Origin: Streptomyces sp. BK239
Lineage (GTDB): Bacteria > Actinomycetota > Actinomycetes > Streptomycetales > Streptomycetaceae
DNA: 64,000 nt
Reading direction: 5' to 3'
Assembly: GCF_004217285.1 (NCBI RefSeq)
Contig: NZ_SHKS01000005.1
Location: 372,001 to 436,000 of the forward strand
This document shows, piece by piece, positions 1-8,394 of this stretch (positions within the stretch are counted from its first letter, which is position 1; every line of letters begins with the position of its first letter). Under the pieces are notes generated by a model that was given only the letters and a program-made list of their open reading frames with translations, was not told the origin of the DNA and searched no databases. The position numbers were made by a program, and so were the translations under genes.

Positions 1-905
1 GCGTCGGCCAACTCCTCCCACAGCACGAAGGTGTTGGGGTGGGTCTCGACGATCCCGGGGCGGTGCCGCGACAGCAGCGGTCCCACGCTCGTCGGCTCGG
101 GGTCGGTGATCAGCACCAGCGGGCTGCCGAAGCGCAGCAGGACGCCGAGCAGGTGGTAGAAGCGCGAGTGCACGAACGACATGTGCAGGGCCGCGGTCTC
201 CCCGCGGGTGGGCCAGCCCATCGCCTGCTGGGGCACGAGCCGGTTCCACATGGTGTTCGCGCAGTGCACGGCCAGCTTGGGGATGCCGGTGGTGCCCGAG
301 CTGTGCGTGATCAGCGCGGGCTCCCGCGGGTGGAGCCGGACCGGCGGGGGCGGCTCGGCCCCGGCGTGGTTCCCGAGGGGCTCGGCGTACGGCGCGGAGA
401 GCGCCGCGGGCCGCTCCGAGGGCGCGCCGGACCGGTCCGGTTCCCCGGCGGTGGGCATGTCGTCCACGGTCAGCGTCCGCCGCACCAGGGAGGGCACGTC
501 GACGTCGGCGAGCGGACCCGCCAGCTTCGCCCGGTCGGTGATCAGCCACGGCCGGCGCAGCCGCGCCAGCAACTGCCCCACGACCGGGCCGGACAGCCCG
601 GGCGACAGCAGTGCGGGCACCGCGCCGATACGGGAGATCGCGCAGGTCAGCAGCACGATGTCCACGTTGTCGCTCTTGTGGACGGCCACCTGTTCCGAGG
701 GCCGCACCCCCGCCTCCCACAGCCGGGCCGACAACTCCTCGACGACATCGGCCAGCACCGCGTAGCTCAGGTCCACCCCGCGGGCCGGGTCGACGTCCAG
801 CGGCCGGTCCAGGGTGACGAAGACGGCCCCGTGCCGGTCGGCCGCCCGACGGAACAACGGGCCGAGATAGAACCCGCGGTCGGCGAGCAGGGACTGCTGG
901 GACAT
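1..905 (-). CDS. AMP-binding acyl/aryl-CoA synthetase, 3' end outside window
   Basis: ANL-superfamily adenylating enzyme: it should activate a carboxylic acid as acyl-AMP and pass it to CoA or a carrier protein. Only the N-terminal 301 residues are visible, from ATG at 905 (MSQQSLLADRGFY). The phosphate-binding A3 motif is clear near residues 196-210 (THSSGTTGIPK), and GAVPALLSPGLSG is the usual stretch before it. The C-terminal lid domain with the catalytic lysine lies beyond position 1. It is the last visible gene of a leftward operon, 62 bp after the benzoate-CoA-ligase-like gene, so it probably handles the same or a downstream acid. The substrate cannot be read from the sequence. It is not a close copy of its neighbour, so this is not a simple tandem duplication. 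Confidence 0.85.
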   Translation of the reverse strand, partial: MSQQSLLADRGFYLGPLFRRAADRHGAVFVTLDRPLDVDPARGVDLSYAVLADVVEELSARLWEAGVRPSEQVAVHKSDNVDIVLLTCAISRIGAVPALLSPGLSGPVVGQLLARLRRPWLITDRAKLAGPLADVDVPSLVRRTLTVDDMPTAGEPDRSGAPSERPAALSAPYAEPLGNHAGAEPPPPVRLHPREPALITHSSGTTGIPKLAVHCANTMWNRLVPQQAMGWPTRGETAALHMSFVHSRFYHLLGVLLRFGSPLVLITDPEPTSVGPLLSRHRPGIVETHPNTFVLWEELAD

Positions 906-967
906 GCGGCTGGTCCTTTCACTTCGGTCGTGCGGCTGCCAGGGAGGCGCGTCCGGCCCGTGCCGGG

Positions 968-2491
968 TCACCACGCGCCCTTGCGGACCAGGTGGCGGCG
1001 GAGCTTGCCGGTGGGGGTGCGGGGCAGCGACGGGACGAGGCTGACGCTGCGCGGCACCTTGAAGGCGGCCAGCCGCCGGCGCGCCAGCGCGATCAGGTCG
1101 TCCTCCAGACCGGCAGGCGCCGCGGTGCGGGGGACGACGAACGCCCGCAGCCGGCTGGCGCCGTCGCCGTCGCGCACGGCCACGACCGCGACCTCCCGCA
1201 CCGACGGATGACCGCGCAGCACCTCCTCCACCTCCAACGGCGAGACGGTGATCCCGCCGACCATCTCCATGTCGTCGACGCGGCCCAGGTGCCGGTACGT
1301 ACCGTCCGGTTCGCGGCGCGCCCGGTCACGGGTGGCCAACCAGCCGCCGACCAGGGTTCGTTCGGTCTCCTCGGGACGGTTCAGATAGCCGGACGTCACC
1401 GTCGGCCCGCGCACCCACAGCTCGCCCTCCGCGCCCTCCGGCAGCGGACGCCCGTCACGGTCGCGGACCTCCACCTCGAAGCCGGGCACGGGACGGCCTA
1501 CGGTGCCGGGGCGGTTGTGAGCCACGCTGTTGGCGCAGAAGGCGTGCCCGGCCTCGGTCGAGCCGATCTGCTCCAGCACCGGCGCGCCGAGCAGAGCGGC
1601 GACCTGTCTCTCCAGTACGGCCGGCATGCCCTCCCCGGCCGACACCGCGGCCCGTACGGAGGCGAAGCAGGCCTCGTGCCCGTTGCCGCGGTCGGCGGCC
1701 AGCGAGGCGTACGCGGACGGCACGGAGTACAGCAGCGTCACCCGGTGCCGGGCGACCAGCTCGTCCACGGCCGCTGGAGTGGGGCGCCGGTCGGTGAGCA
1801 CCGCGGAGGAACCGGAGAAGAGCGGGAAGACGAAGGCGTTGCCGAAGCCGTAGGCGAAGTACAGCCGGGACACCGACAGCGTGACGTCGTCCTCGGTGAT
1901 TCTCAGCAGCCGTCTGCCCACCAGCTCGTGGTAGAGACGCGGGTCGCCGTGCCGGTGCACGACCCCTTTCGGGCTGCCCGTGGTGCCCGACGTGTACTGG
2001 ACGTACAGCGCGCTGCGCTCGTCGACGGGGTGGGCGGCGGCCGGCTCGGCGAAGGGTGCGAGCGCGAGGAGCTGGTCGGCGCCGAGCTGGGCCCGGCCGG
2101 CGAACCGGCTCTCCAGGCCCGGGCCGGTGACGCACAGGACGGCGTCGGTGTCCTCGGCCATGAACGCGTGTTCGCGGGCGGGGAGTTCGGGGTTCACCAG
2201 GACCGCGGTGGCGCCCGCTCGGGCGGCGCCGAGGAAGGCGACGATCCAGGCGATGCCGTCCGGCAGGGCGAGCAGCACCCGGTCGCCGGGACGCACGCCG
2301 TGCTCGGCGAGCACGGTGGCCGCGCCGGCCGCGAGCGCGTGCACCTCGCCGTGGGTCCAGGTCCGGTGCCCCTGGTGGAAGGCGGCCCGCCCGTGCCAGC
2401 CGCGCTGCCCGGCGAGCACGGCGAGGTGCGCCGCGAGGTTGCCGGGGACGTGGAGGTCGGCCGGGGACAGCGTGGACTGCGGTGACGTCAT
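968..2491 (-). CDS. Benzoate-CoA ligase family protein
   Basis: 507-residue ANL ligase, full length for the family. It should make an aryl-CoA from a benzoate-type acid and ATP. Visible motifs: YTSGTTGSPKG near 166-176, the YFAYGFGNAFVFPL stretch typical of benzoate and 4-hydroxybenzoate CoA ligases, IGSTEAGHAF, GRVDDMEMVGGITVSPLEVE at the hinge, and the C-terminal catalytic lysine in PTGKLRRHL. The ATG overlaps the TGA of the upstream aminodeoxychorismate synthase gene by 4 bp (ATGA), so translation is probably coupled. The partnership suggests that p-aminobenzoate or a derivative is the substrate, as with the PABA synthase and ligase pair of aureothin-type clusters; that part is inference. 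Salicylate-, hydroxybenzoate- or anthranilate-activating roles remain possible. Confidence 0.85.
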   Translation of the reverse strand: MTSPQSTLSPADLHVPGNLAAHLAVLAGQRGWHGRAAFHQGHRTWTHGEVHALAAGAATVLAEHGVRPGDRVLLALPDGIAWIVAFLGAARAGATAVLVNPELPAREHAFMAEDTDAVLCVTGPGLESRFAGRAQLGADQLLALAPFAEPAAAHPVDERSALYVQYTSGTTGSPKGVVHRHGDPRLYHELVGRRLLRITEDDVTLSVSRLYFAYGFGNAFVFPLFSGSSAVLTDRRPTPAAVDELVARHRVTLLYSVPSAYASLAADRGNGHEACFASVRAAVSAGEGMPAVLERQVAALLGAPVLEQIGSTEAGHAFCANSVAHNRPGTVGRPVPGFEVEVRDRDGRPLPEGAEGELWVRGPTVTSGYLNRPEETERTLVGGWLATRDRARREPDGTYRHLGRVDDMEMVGGITVSPLEVEEVLRGHPSVREVAVVAVRDGDGASRLRAFVVPRTAAPAGLEDDLIALARRRLAAFKVPRSVSLVPSLPRTPTGKLRRHLVRKGAW

Positions 2492-5037
2492 GGGGCCGGC
2501 TCCGGGGTGACGATCTGGGAGGTCTGCGCGGCCCGGGGGTCGGCGCGAACCGTGGACGGGCGCAGCTGGGGACCGCGGGAGGCGGCGGCGACCGGCTCCC
2601 GGCGCTGCCGGGCCGGCGGACGCTCGGCGGACTGCCGTACGGGAGGCAGCGCCGACGGCGGGGCCGCCGACCGGGCGGCCGCTCTCGGGGACGGCCGGCC
2701 GGCGGGCCGGGGAGCCCGGGCCAGGGCGGCGGCGTGCGCCCGCATCTGCCCGGCCGTCTTCAGCAGCATCTCGTCGTACTCCGCGACCGGGTCGGAGTCG
2801 AGGACGATCGCCCCGCCGGCCCCGACGCGCATCAGCCCGTCGGCGATCACGGCCGTGCGGATGACGATGCTCAGATCGGCGTCGCCGCCGCAGCCCAGGT
2901 AGCCGAGGGCGCCGGAGTAGACCCCGCGGGCCTCGGTCTCCAGGCCGTCGATGATCTCCATCGTGCGGAGCTTGGGCGCGCCGGTCATCGAGCCGCCCGG
3001 GAAGCAGGCGCGGACGCAGTCCACCGCGTCCCTGTCCTCGCGCAGCCGGCCCTCGACGGTGGAGACGAGCTGGTGCACCGTCGTGTACGTCTCGGTCTCC
3101 ATGAGCCCGGTCACCCGGACCGTCCCGGTCCGGCAGAGCCGGCCGAGGTCGTTGCGCAGCAGGTCGACGATCATCAGGTTCTCGGCGCGGGTCTTGGCGT
3201 CCGCGCCGAGCCCGTCCCGCAGCCGGGCGTCCTCCACGGGGTCCTCGGCGCGGCGCGCGGTGCCCTTGATGGGCCTGGCCTCGGCCACGCCGTCCCGGGT
3301 GACGCGCAGGAACCGCTCGGGGGAGGATCCGGCCACGTCGAGGTCCCCGAACCGCAGGAAGGCCCCGTAGGGCGCCGGGTCGCTGCGGCGCAGCACGCGG
3401 TAGAAGTCGAAGGCGTCGGGCGGCGCGGGCAGCCGGGCGGCGTCCGTCAGGCACACCTCGTAGCTGGTGCCGGCCTGCAGTTCCCGGTGGCAGGCGGCGA
3501 TGTCGGCGAGGTACGTCTTCCGGTCGCGGACCAGCCAGGGTTCGGCCGCGGCGGGGTCCGGCTCCGCCGTCGGCACGGCCGGCGCGGGCACAGCGGGGCC
3601 CGGGTCCGCGAGCAGGCGGGTCAGCCGGGCCTGCGCCGAGTCCAGCCAGTCGGCGGCCTCCCGCGCGCCCTGCGCGGTGTCCTCCGCGAAGCACACGGCG
3701 TACGTGACGCCCTCCTCGTGGTCCACGGCGATCAGCCGGTCGACGAAGAGCCAGCAGGCGTCGGGGACGTCGGAGCTGTGCCGGTTGGGGGAGCCGCAGT
3801 CGGCCTTGGTCTCGTAACCGAAGTAGCCGACGTAGCCGCCGGTGAAGCCGAACGGCAGCCCGGCGGGATCGACCTTGCGGCTCGCCAACTGCCGTTTCAG
3901 GTAGTCGAAGACGCTCGCGCGGACCTTGCGCGGGGGCCGCCCCGGCCGCTCGATCTCACAGCGCCCGGCGTCGACGTCGTAGCGCACGAACTCCGAGAGG
4001 GGGCCGCTGCCGTCCCCGAAGAAGGAGAACCTCGACCGCCCCGGTTCGACGAGTGAACTGTCCAGCCAGAACGCCCGCTCGGCGCCCGCGCACATCCGCC
4101 CGAACGCCGCCTCGGCGTCGACGGCGCCCTCGACCCGCCGCCACTGCACCCGGTACCCGATCCCTTCGGCCCGCCGGGGGCGGGGGAGGAGGGGGGCGGC
4201 CGGGGTGCCGGCGCCGGTCGCCGCGGGGGCGGTGTGATCCGCCGCCGTGGCCGTGGTGCTCTCCGCGGGATTCTCCGTGGGCGCGGGGTTCGGCGGGTGG
4301 GCCAGGGTGGCCAGCGGGAGCACCGTCGCCGTCGAGGTCACCGGCGTCGGTCCGGGCGGGGCGGGGGTGCGCAGAACTCCCGCCGTCCGGGAGGCGCCCG
4401 CGGGGCGGGCGGTCGCCGTCAGGGGGACCGCCGTGTTCTTCGCGCGCAGCTTGCGCGCCCGCTCGGCCGTCAGGTTGCGGAAGTTCACCAGCATGCGGTG
4501 GCCGTACTCGGTGAGCACCGACTCCGGGTGGAACTGCACGCCCCACAACGGCCGCGTACGGTGCCGCAGGCCCATCAGCACGCCGTCCTCCGCCCAGGCG
4601 GCGGCCTCCAGGGCGTCCGGCAACGGCTCGCGCACGGCCAGCGAGTGGTAGCGGACCGCGGTGAAATCCTGCGGCAGGCCCTGGAACAGGTCACCGCCGT
4701 CGTGCCGCACCGTGGTCAGGAAGCCGTGCCGGGGCTCCGGCGCGGCCGCCACCTCGCCGCGCTCCCCGAGCGCGATCCCCTGGTGCCCCAGGCAGACACC
4801 GAGCAGGGGCAGCGGGGAGCCCGCGATCACGCGGGCCGCGATGCCGAAGTCACGCGCGTTCGCCGGGTGCCCCGGTCCGGGCGACACCACCACGTTGTCG
4901 AACTCGGCGAGGTCGGGAACCGCTTCCGCCGGGGTGTCGTTCAGGACCACCACCGGCTCCTCGCCGTTGACCTCGGCGATCAGCTGGAACAGGTTGTACG
5001 TGTACGAGTCGTAATTGTCGATGAGCAGGGTCTTCAC
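2488..5037 (-). CDS. pabAB: Fused PabA-PabB aminodeoxychorismate synthase
   Basis: Converts chorismate and glutamine to 4-amino-4-deoxychorismate, the precursor of p-aminobenzoate. The 849-residue fusion has a class I glutamine amidotransferase first: catalytic Cys near 82 in GVCLGHQG, and His/Glu near 169/171 in GVQFHPES. A Pro/Ala/Thr-rich linker covers about 190-290, followed by the chorismate-binding domain. PIKGT near residue 589 carries the lysine characteristic of PabB; anthranilate synthases usually have PIAGT. FPGGSMTGAPK and RNDLG follow. The last 75 residues or so are a low-complexity Pro/Arg/Ala tail. The GTG start at 5037 is supported by AGGGAGGT upstream. Such fusions in Streptomyces usually supply PABA to antibiotic clusters rather than folate. 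A separate lyase (PabC) is not visible here. Confidence 0.92.
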   Translation of the reverse strand: MKTLLIDNYDSYTYNLFQLIAEVNGEEPVVVLNDTPAEAVPDLAEFDNVVVSPGPGHPANARDFGIAARVIAGSPLPLLGVCLGHQGIALGERGEVAAAPEPRHGFLTTVRHDGGDLFQGLPQDFTAVRYHSLAVREPLPDALEAAAWAEDGVLMGLRHRTRPLWGVQFHPESVLTEYGHRMLVNFRNLTAERARKLRAKNTAVPLTATARPAGASRTAGVLRTPAPPGPTPVTSTATVLPLATLAHPPNPAPTENPAESTTATAADHTAPAATGAGTPAAPLLPRPRRAEGIGYRVQWRRVEGAVDAEAAFGRMCAGAERAFWLDSSLVEPGRSRFSFFGDGSGPLSEFVRYDVDAGRCEIERPGRPPRKVRASVFDYLKRQLASRKVDPAGLPFGFTGGYVGYFGYETKADCGSPNRHSSDVPDACWLFVDRLIAVDHEEGVTYAVCFAEDTAQGAREAADWLDSAQARLTRLLADPGPAVPAPAVPTAEPDPAAAEPWLVRDRKTYLADIAACHRELQAGTSYEVCLTDAARLPAPPDAFDFYRVLRRSDPAPYGAFLRFGDLDVAGSSPERFLRVTRDGVAEARPIKGTARRAEDPVEDARLRDGLGADAKTRAENLMIVDLLRNDLGRLCRTGTVRVTGLMETETYTTVHQLVSTVEGRLREDRDAVDCVRACFPGGSMTGAPKLRTMEIIDGLETEARGVYSGALGYLGCGGDADLSIVIRTAVIADGLMRVGAGGAIVLDSDPVAEYDEMLLKTAGQMRAHAAALARAPRPAGRPSPRAAARSAAPPSALPPVRQSAERPPARQRREPVAAASRGPQLRPSTVRADPRAAQTSQIVTPEPAP

Positions 5038-5066
5038 CAGCCCACCTCCCTCTGGTCGTTCCCGTC

Positions 5067-5642
5067 CTACGCGGTGCGTTTGTGCCGTCCGCGCAGCGCC
5101 TGAAGCGGTGGATACAGCCATTTCTTGAAGAATCGCTGGAGGCGCGGCATGAGAATCCAGGTGACGAGTGCCGTCACGCAGAGGCACAGCAACAGCGTAC
5201 GAATGAGCGGATTGAGCGCGCCGAGATAGGGAAGCACGGCCACATTGAATATGAGCACCGGTGGAAAAACGGCGCTCATATTCACGAACCAGAGCTTCCA
5301 TTTCGACGGCGGAGCCGGTGGGGCGGGCTGTGGGGCCTGGGAGTCGAACCAGGCCTTGCCGCCGCGAACACTCTTGCGGCCCGTCTGCCGGGAGAACCCG
5401 ACGGCCTCGACGTCCCACTGCCGGCGAGCGCTCGACTCCTCCCAGGCGGCAAGGTCGCGCTCGCCGGCGAAGCGGTAGACCACATGCCATTCCGCCTCTC
5501 CGTCGACAAGGACGCCACCTCCAAGAAAGCCCGGTTGCCGCGCGCTCGCGGCCAGCATGGCCCAGCCCCAGGAGTGGAAGTCCGACTCGTGGCCCGGCAC
5601 CACGTGGTAGGCCACGGTGACGGTGACGGGATTACTGGTCAC
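5067..5642 (-). CDS. ABM-domain protein with two C-terminal membrane segments
   Basis: 191 residues from a GTG at 5642 (MTSNPVTVTVAYHVVPG); a TTG 36 bp upstream is possible, and neither has a strong ribosome-binding site. Residues 5-100 resemble the antibiotic-biosynthesis-monooxygenase (ABM/dimeric alpha-beta barrel) fold: HVVPGHESDFHSWGWAMLAAS, then FLGGGVL and WHVVYRFAGERDLAAWEES. Two hydrophobic helices follow, about 122-145 (LWFVNMSAVFPPVLIFNVAV) and 150-172, with a basic C-terminus, so the barrel should sit on the cytoplasmic side of the membrane. It is the first gene of the leftward operon, 29 bp ahead of pabAB. ABM proteins act as small oxygenases or as non-catalytic accessory proteins; the catalytic role here is unknown. 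Confidence 0.75.
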   Translation of the reverse strand: MTSNPVTVTVAYHVVPGHESDFHSWGWAMLAASARQPGFLGGGVLVDGEAEWHVVYRFAGERDLAAWEESSARRQWDVEAVGFSRQTGRKSVRGGKAWFDSQAPQPAPPAPPSKWKLWFVNMSAVFPPVLIFNVAVLPYLGALNPLIRTLLLCLCVTALVTWILMPRLQRFFKKWLYPPLQALRGRHKRTA

Positions 5643-5925
5643 GCTTTCGAGTACGGCCGGAAGAACAGCTGTGTTCAAGCTTCAATGAACTTTTTTGGCC
5701 GCCGCGAATGTCGAACTTGTAACGTTTTGGGGCGGGCTCCTTGAGTATGTCTGCCGATACTCGGGGTAACTTTCGACGGAATTACGGAAAGCGCTTGTGC
5801 AAGTGGATGGAATAGCGCATCATTCCCCGCGCGCCCACGAAAAGGGCCGGGAAAGAGCCCAGAGAGGCGTCGCTCGCATGGTGGACGCGCGCCCTTGCCG
5901 TCGAGGCCCGGCCGGTAGGCTGGCC
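5643..5925. promoter_or_regulatory. Divergent promoter region of pab operon and glyA
   Basis: Gene-free and clearly richer in A and T than its surroundings between about 5640 and 5830. It must hold the promoter of the leftward pab operon and that of the glyA leader. GAGTAT (5743-5748) and ATACTC (5757-5762) form an inverted repeat with an 8-base spacer, suggestive of a repressor site. A weaker GTTCA/TGAAC pair lies near 5673-5690. No open frame here looks coding. Confidence 0.5.
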
Positions 5926-6008
5926 GACGGGCCGTGACTGGCGCGCTGGGATGGGACGGACCATCGGGGAGCGGCCCGGAGTGAGACGAGTGCCGTGCGC
6001 CTGGGCCG
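5926..6008 (+). promoter_or_regulatory. ZTP (pfl) riboswitch upstream of glyA
   Basis: The segment carries the conserved parts of the ZTP/ZMP-sensing riboswitch in order: CCGTGACTGGCGC at about 5932-5944, TGGGA, the GGACCATCGGGGAGC core at about 5957-5971, and the 3' block CCGTGCGCCTGGGC ending near 6005. It lies about 55 nt before the glyA start on the same strand. Family knowledge: this riboswitch senses the purine intermediate ZMP/ZTP, which accumulates when 10-formyl-tetrahydrofolate is short, and turns on folate and one-carbon genes including glyA. No terminator hairpin is obvious after it, so control at translation initiation is possible. Confidence 0.85.
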
Positions 6009-6062
6009 AGCCGTGAACCCGTGACCGCTTCTCAGCACCCACGCCACCCGGAGGCCGACGAG

Positions 6063-7514
6063 ATGTCAGAGCAGCAGCCCCTCTCCACCCAGTCCACCGC
6101 CTTCCGCGCCGCCCTCGACGTCGTCCGCGCCGTGGAGCCGCGCGTCGCCGACGCCATCGGCCAGGAAGTCACCGACCAGCGCGAGATGCTCAAACTGATC
6201 GCCTCGGAGAACTACGCCTCCCCGGCCACGCTCCTCGCGATGGGCAACTGGTTCAGCGACAAGTACGCCGAGGGCACCGTGGGCCGCCGCTTCTACGCCG
6301 GCTGCCGCAACGTCGACACCGTCGAGTCCCTCGCCGCCGAGCACGCCCGCGAACTCTTCGGCGCCCGCCACGCCTACGTCCAGCCGCACTCCGGCATCGA
6401 CGCCAACCTCGTCGCCTTCTGGGCCGTCCTCGCCGACCGCGTCGAGGCGCCCTTCCTGGAGAAGACCGGCGCCCGCCAGGTCAACGACCTCTCCGAGGCC
6501 GACTGGGCCGAACTGCGCCAGGCCTTCGGCAACCAGCGCATGCTCGGCATGTCCCTCGACGCCGGCGGGCACCTCACCCACGGCTTCCGCCCCAACATCT
6601 CCGGCAAGATGTTCGACCAGCGCTCCTACGGCACCGACCCGGCCACCGGCCTGATCGACTACGACGCCCTGCGCGCCTCCGCCCGCGAGTTCGAGCCGCT
6701 GATCATCGTCGCCGGCTACTCGGCCTACCCCCGCCTGGTGAACTTCCGGATCATGCGCGAGATCGCCGACGAGGTCGGCGCGACGCTGATGGTCGACATG
6801 GCCCACTTCGCGGGCCTCGTCGCCGGCAAGGTCCTCACCGGCGACTTCGACCCGGTGCCGCACGCCCAGATCGTCACCACCACCACCCACAAGTCGCTGC
6901 GCGGCCCGCGCGGAGGCATGGTCCTGTGCGACGACTCCCTCAAGGACCAGGTGGACCGCGGCTGCCCGATGGTCCTCGGCGGCCCCCTCCCGCACGTGAT
7001 GGCCGCCAAGGCCGTCGCCCTCGCCGAGGCCCGGCAGCCGTCCTTCCAGGACTACGCCCAGCGCATCGTCGACAACTCCCGCGCTCTCGCCGAGGGCCTC
7101 AAGCGCCGGGGCGCGACCCTCGTCACCGGCGGCACCGACAACCACCTCAACCTGATCGACGTCGCCACCTCCTACGGCCTCACCGGCCGCCAGGCCGAGG
7201 CCGCCCTGCTGGACTCCGGCATCGTCACCAACCGCAACGCCATCCCCGCCGACCCCAACGGCGCCTGGTACACCTCCGGCATCCGCGTCGGCACCCCGGC
7301 GCTCACCACCCGCGGCCTGGGCACCGCGGAGATGGACGAGGTCGCGGGCCTGATCGACCGCGTCCTCACCACGACGCAGCCCGGCACGACGAAGTCCGGC
7401 GCCCCCAGCAAGGCCTCCCACGTCCTCGACCAGAAGATCGCGGACGAGATCTCCCACCGGGCCACCGACCTCGTCGCCGGATTCCCCCTGTACCCGGACA
7501 TCGACCTCGGCTGA
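6063..7514 (+). CDS. glyA: Serine hydroxymethyltransferase
   Basis: PLP enzyme making glycine and 5,10-methylene-tetrahydrofolate from serine and tetrahydrofolate. 483 residues from ATG 6063, preceded by GGAGG with an 8-base gap; an in-frame upstream ATG at 6021 lies just past the riboswitch and is less likely. Motifs: LIASENYAS, YAEGTVGRRFYAGC, DMAHFAGL around residue 245, and TTTTHKSLRGPRGG with the PLP lysine near 277. At 483 residues it is longer than the roughly 420-residue E. coli enzyme. Much of the extra length is an insertion near 125-160 (EAPFLEKTGARQVNDLSEAD), seen as I recall in other actinobacterial SHMTs. The gene stands alone behind the ZTP riboswitch. Confidence 0.97.
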   Translation: MSEQQPLSTQSTAFRAALDVVRAVEPRVADAIGQEVTDQREMLKLIASENYASPATLLAMGNWFSDKYAEGTVGRRFYAGCRNVDTVESLAAEHARELFGARHAYVQPHSGIDANLVAFWAVLADRVEAPFLEKTGARQVNDLSEADWAELRQAFGNQRMLGMSLDAGGHLTHGFRPNISGKMFDQRSYGTDPATGLIDYDALRASAREFEPLIIVAGYSAYPRLVNFRIMREIADEVGATLMVDMAHFAGLVAGKVLTGDFDPVPHAQIVTTTTHKSLRGPRGGMVLCDDSLKDQVDRGCPMVLGGPLPHVMAAKAVALAEARQPSFQDYAQRIVDNSRALAEGLKRRGATLVTGGTDNHLNLIDVATSYGLTGRQAEAALLDSGIVTNRNAIPADPNGAWYTSGIRVGTPALTTRGLGTAEMDEVAGLIDRVLTTTQPGTTKSGAPSKASHVLDQKIADEISHRATDLVAGFPLYPDIDLG

Positions 7515-7540
7515 CCGAAGCCTGAGAGCTCCGTCTCCCG

Positions 7541-8269
7541 TCAGAGATCGGTGAGCTTCTGACGCGGCTCGTGCGGCGGCCCGGACCCCTCCGGCGCTGC
7601 CGCACGGCGGGCCAGAAGCGTGCGGCCGAAGCCCAGGGCCAGGCCCAGAGCGAGCCCGGGTATCGCCCACCACCAGCCGGCGCCGAGGGCCGGGCTCACG
7701 GTGTCGGCCGACCTCGTGACCGGCTCGCCCGCAGCGGCGGACGGCTCCGAGGAGGCCTTCGCCGCCCCGGCCGCGGGCCCCTCCGCCGCGTCGGACCGGC
7801 CGCCGGACCCAGTGCCCGCCGACTCGTCCATGAGCCCCAGCTCGGTGAAGAGCGTCCGCAACCGAGCGGGATCCTTCGGCTGGTGCCAGGCCCCCGTCGA
7901 CGAGGCCTCCAGGGACGTCGATATCCAGATCCCCCGGTCGTCGGGCGTCAGCCAGTACACCCGGTCCACCCGCCAAGGGTGCACGTCATGCGCGAGCCAC
8001 GTGATGTTGATCAGGCGGCCCGTCATCTCCTCCAGCTTCGTGGGCCCCGCCCCGCCCGCGCGCGCCCCGCCCGAGTCGTGCAGCAGCCCGTCCAACCGGC
8101 TGTAGTCGTTGTCGGTGCTGTACAGCGAGGCCGTCTCCCGGCTCGTGGGCGAGGCCAGCAGCACACTCGTCGGCCCGCCCGCCACCGAGGCCGTGGCGCC
8201 GAGCACCACAGCCGCGAAGGCCATCGCCAACGCCCCCGCAAGAGCGACCAGTTCACGCAACCAGCGCAT
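7541..8269 (-). CDS. Hypothetical membrane-anchored extracytoplasmic protein
   Basis: 242 residues, family not recognised. An N-terminal hydrophobic segment (residues 6-30, LVALAGALAMAFAAVVLGAT) acts as signal or anchor. A region of about 120 residues with ITWLAHDVHPWRVDRVYWLTPDDRGIWI follows. Then comes an Ala/Ser/Gly-rich stretch and a second membrane helix near 197-218 (WWWAIPGLALGLALGFGRTLL) with a basic cytoplasmic tail. The central part should be outside the cell. It is convergent with glyA (26 bp gap) and transcribed leftward, downstream of the sigma factor and anti-sigma-like pair, so it may belong to that regulon. Function unknown. Confidence 0.7.
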   Translation of the reverse strand: MRWLRELVALAGALAMAFAAVVLGATASVAGGPTSVLLASPTSRETASLYSTDNDYSRLDGLLHDSGGARAGGAGPTKLEEMTGRLINITWLAHDVHPWRVDRVYWLTPDDRGIWISTSLEASSTGAWHQPKDPARLRTLFTELGLMDESAGTGSGGRSDAAEGPAAGAAKASSEPSAAAGEPVTRSADTVSPALGAGWWWAIPGLALGLALGFGRTLLARRAAAPEGSGPPHEPRQKLTDL

Positions 8270-8394
8270 CCGAAACCCCCATGTCCGAACCGGTGCGGCC
8301 CGCCCGCACTCGCTGTGTCACTTCTGGTACACCGCTCGGCCCGCCGGGGTTCCCGCCTTTCCGGGCCGTTCCCGGCCGCCTCCGAGGCCGAGCG

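Noticed and set aside
2488..5490. Longer N-terminal extension of PabAB
   Set aside because: The part upstream of GTG 5037 is an out-of-frame reading of the ABM gene; the amidotransferase domain begins right at MKTLLIDNYDSY with a good ribosome-binding site.
5782..6047. Small leftward frames between the ABM gene and glyA
   Set aside because: They cover the ZTP riboswitch on the other strand and have no ribosome-binding site or coding-like composition.
6066..7976. Leftward open frame of about 636 codons over glyA
   Set aside because: Antisense shadow of glyA; composition is Gly/Val/Asp/Arg repeats without family resemblance.
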